Assembly: GCA_014376425.1 (NCBI GenBank)
Contig: JACMRO010000314.1
Coordinates: 1 to 6,390 of the forward strand
Direction of reading: 5' to 3'
DNA length: 6,390 nucleotides
Source: Rubritepida sp.
GTDB taxonomy: Bacteria; Pseudomonadota; Alphaproteobacteria; Acetobacterales; Acetobacteraceae
Shown here: positions 5,393-6,390 of the stretch, piece by piece
Numbering within the stretch: position 1 is the first letter of the stretch
Layout of the letters: each line of letters begins with the position of its first letter
Made by a program: the position numbers and the translations under genes
The notes under the pieces: generated by a model
Told to the model about the DNA's origin: nothing
Database searches by the model: none
What the model saw: the letters and a program-made list of their open reading frames with translations, nothing else

Positions 5393-6390
5393 GTTCTTCG
5401 CCGGGGCGCGATTGGCGGTGGAACGCGCCGAGGTCAGGGCGCGCCTGATTTCCGCCTCGCACTGCGCCAGCTCGCGCACCGCCGCCGCCCGGCCGGCGCG
5501 GCCCTCATCGGCGATCCGCAAACTGTCCTCGATGGTGCCGATCAGCGCCGCGTTCGCCCGCTTGACGGCGTCGAGATCGAAGACGCCCCGCTCCAGCTCC
5601 TTCCGCGCCTCTAGATTGCCGCGCCGCAGCGTCTCCGCATTGGCGGTGAGCAACTGGTTCGTCAGGTCGGTTGCGGATTTCACCGCCGCTCCTGCCTCGC
5701 GCATGCGGTGGATGGCCAGCGCTTGGGCCAGCTGCTGGCGCCACAGGGGCACGGTGTTGGCCATCACCGAATGGATCTTGGCCGCCAGCGCCTTGTCGTT
5801 CTCCTGGATCAGCCGCATCGACGGCAGCGCCTGCATCGCCACCTGGCGGGTCAGCCGCAGGTCGTGCACCCGGCGCTCCAGGTCGTCCCGCGTGGCACGC
5901 GCGTCGCGCAGCTTCTGCGGCGCCAGAGGGTCGCTCTCATCGGTCGCGGCGGCGACGAGGGCCGGGATTGTTTCAGCATCGGTCCGCTCAAGCACCAGCT
6001 CGCCGGCGGCGATGTGGTCGGCCAGGCCGTGGAACCATTCTAGGGTGGCGTCATAGAGGCGGTCCAGGCGCTCGACATCCTCCAGCAGCACGGTGCGGTG
6101 CCGATCCAGCTTGTCGCCGATCTTCTCGATCTGACCGCGCACGCTCTCGTAACGCATGACGATGTTGCCGACGCGCGCCTTCGCACCGCTGAAGATACGG
6201 CCGACCAGCCCGGGCTTTTCGGCCAGCTTGGTGACGTCGAAACCGCGTAGTTGACCCAGCATGGTCTGCAGGCTGTGCCCTGCCTCGCCGGCCTCCTGGC
6301 TCTTGGCGCCTTCCAGCATGGCGTCGGCCGCTTCCGCCGCGCGTGCCTGGGTGGCGGCGCCGAAGCGCAGGATGGAGGTGGGCTCGGCCA
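5390..6390 (-). CDS. TelA/KlaA-family toxic anion resistance protein, 5' end beyond the window
   Basis: The reading frame is open from the right edge, so the gene starts outside the window; the visible part is 332 residues. An internal ATG at 6319 is not the likely start, because the 23 codons upstream encode SILRFGAATQARAAEAADAM, matching the SI-FG-Q-type beginning of the TelA domain. Further family features are GHSLQTMLGQLRGFDVTKL, the glycine-phenylalanine segment GLVGRIFSGAKARV, a long helical middle with ALPSMRLIQENDKALAAKIHSVMANTVPLWRQQL, and a C-terminal LTNQLLTANAETLRRGN helix. The protein is cytosolic, mostly helical and without obvious membrane segments. Plasmid KlaA/TelA was named for tellurite resistance, but chromosomal relatives are mostly uncharacterised and have been linked to envelope stress, so resistance is not assured. 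About 40-60 N-terminal residues are probably missing, judged from the usual family length. The gene ends 10 bp before the Bug gene. Confidence 0.9.
   Translation of the reverse strand, partial: AEPTSILRFGAATQARAAEAADAMLEGAKSQEAGEAGHSLQTMLGQLRGFDVTKLAEKPGLVGRIFSGAKARVGNIVMRYESVRGQIEKIGDKLDRHRTVLLEDVERLDRLYDATLEWFHGLADHIAAGELVLERTDAETIPALVAAATDESDPLAPQKLRDARATRDDLERRVHDLRLTRQVAMQALPSMRLIQENDKALAAKIHSVMANTVPLWRQQLAQALAIHRMREAGAAVKSATDLTNQLLTANAETLRRGNLEARKELERGVFDLDAVKRANAALIGTIEDSLRIADEGRAGRAAAVRELAQCEAEIRRALTSARSTANRAPAKN

Overview
The window reads as chromosomal DNA of a high-GC Gram-negative bacterium, probably an alphaproteobacterium of the Acetobacteraceae/Rhodospirillales type (Roseomonas-like). 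This is inferred from the strongly G+C-rich third codon positions, a Bug/TctC-type periplasmic receptor with alphaproteobacterial-style motifs, a circularly permuted ATP-grasp gene, and a short palindromic repeat of the VTPAQAG-encoding kind at the left edge. No rRNA, tRNA, CRISPR array, transposase or phage gene is visible, and the coding density is that of an ordinary chromosome.

Layout, left to right. (1) Positions 1-50 lie just beyond the 3' end of the first gene and hold a dispersed-repeat-type palindrome. (2) A complete minus-strand gene (51-1460) encodes a circularly permuted ATP-grasp protein (COG2308 type). Its usual partner, an alpha-E (DUF403) gene, would lie beyond the left edge. 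(3) A 155-bp divergent intergenic region (1461-1615) must carry promoters for both flanking genes. (4) A plus-strand gene (1616-3190) encodes a thiamine-diphosphate-dependent enzyme of the acetolactate synthase/benzoylformate decarboxylase superfamily, specificity unknown. (5) A 93-bp gap begins, right after the stop codon, with a long, nearly perfect hairpin (3191-3244). (6) A plus-strand gene (3284-4393) encodes a divergent acyl-CoA dehydrogenase-like protein with no visible catalytic glutamate. It ends at a well-formed intrinsic terminator (4407-4437) that lies over the stop codon of the convergent gene. (7) A minus-strand pair, probably one operon, fills the right side: a TelA/KlaA-family gene cut by the right edge (5390 to beyond 6390), followed after 10 bp by a Bug-family (TctC) solute-binding protein gene (4414-5379).

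There are therefore at least three transcription units: the ATP-grasp unit going left, the TPP enzyme and ACAD-like gene going right (together or separately), and telA-bug going left. No shared pathway links all of them. The TPP enzyme and the ACAD-like protein could both act on small organic acids or acyl groups, but nothing in the sequence proves cooperation. I see no convincing evidence of a new defence or mobile system. The less ordinary points are the long hairpin, the terminator folded around a convergent stop codon, the telA-bug pairing, the degenerate ACAD and the palindromic repeat.
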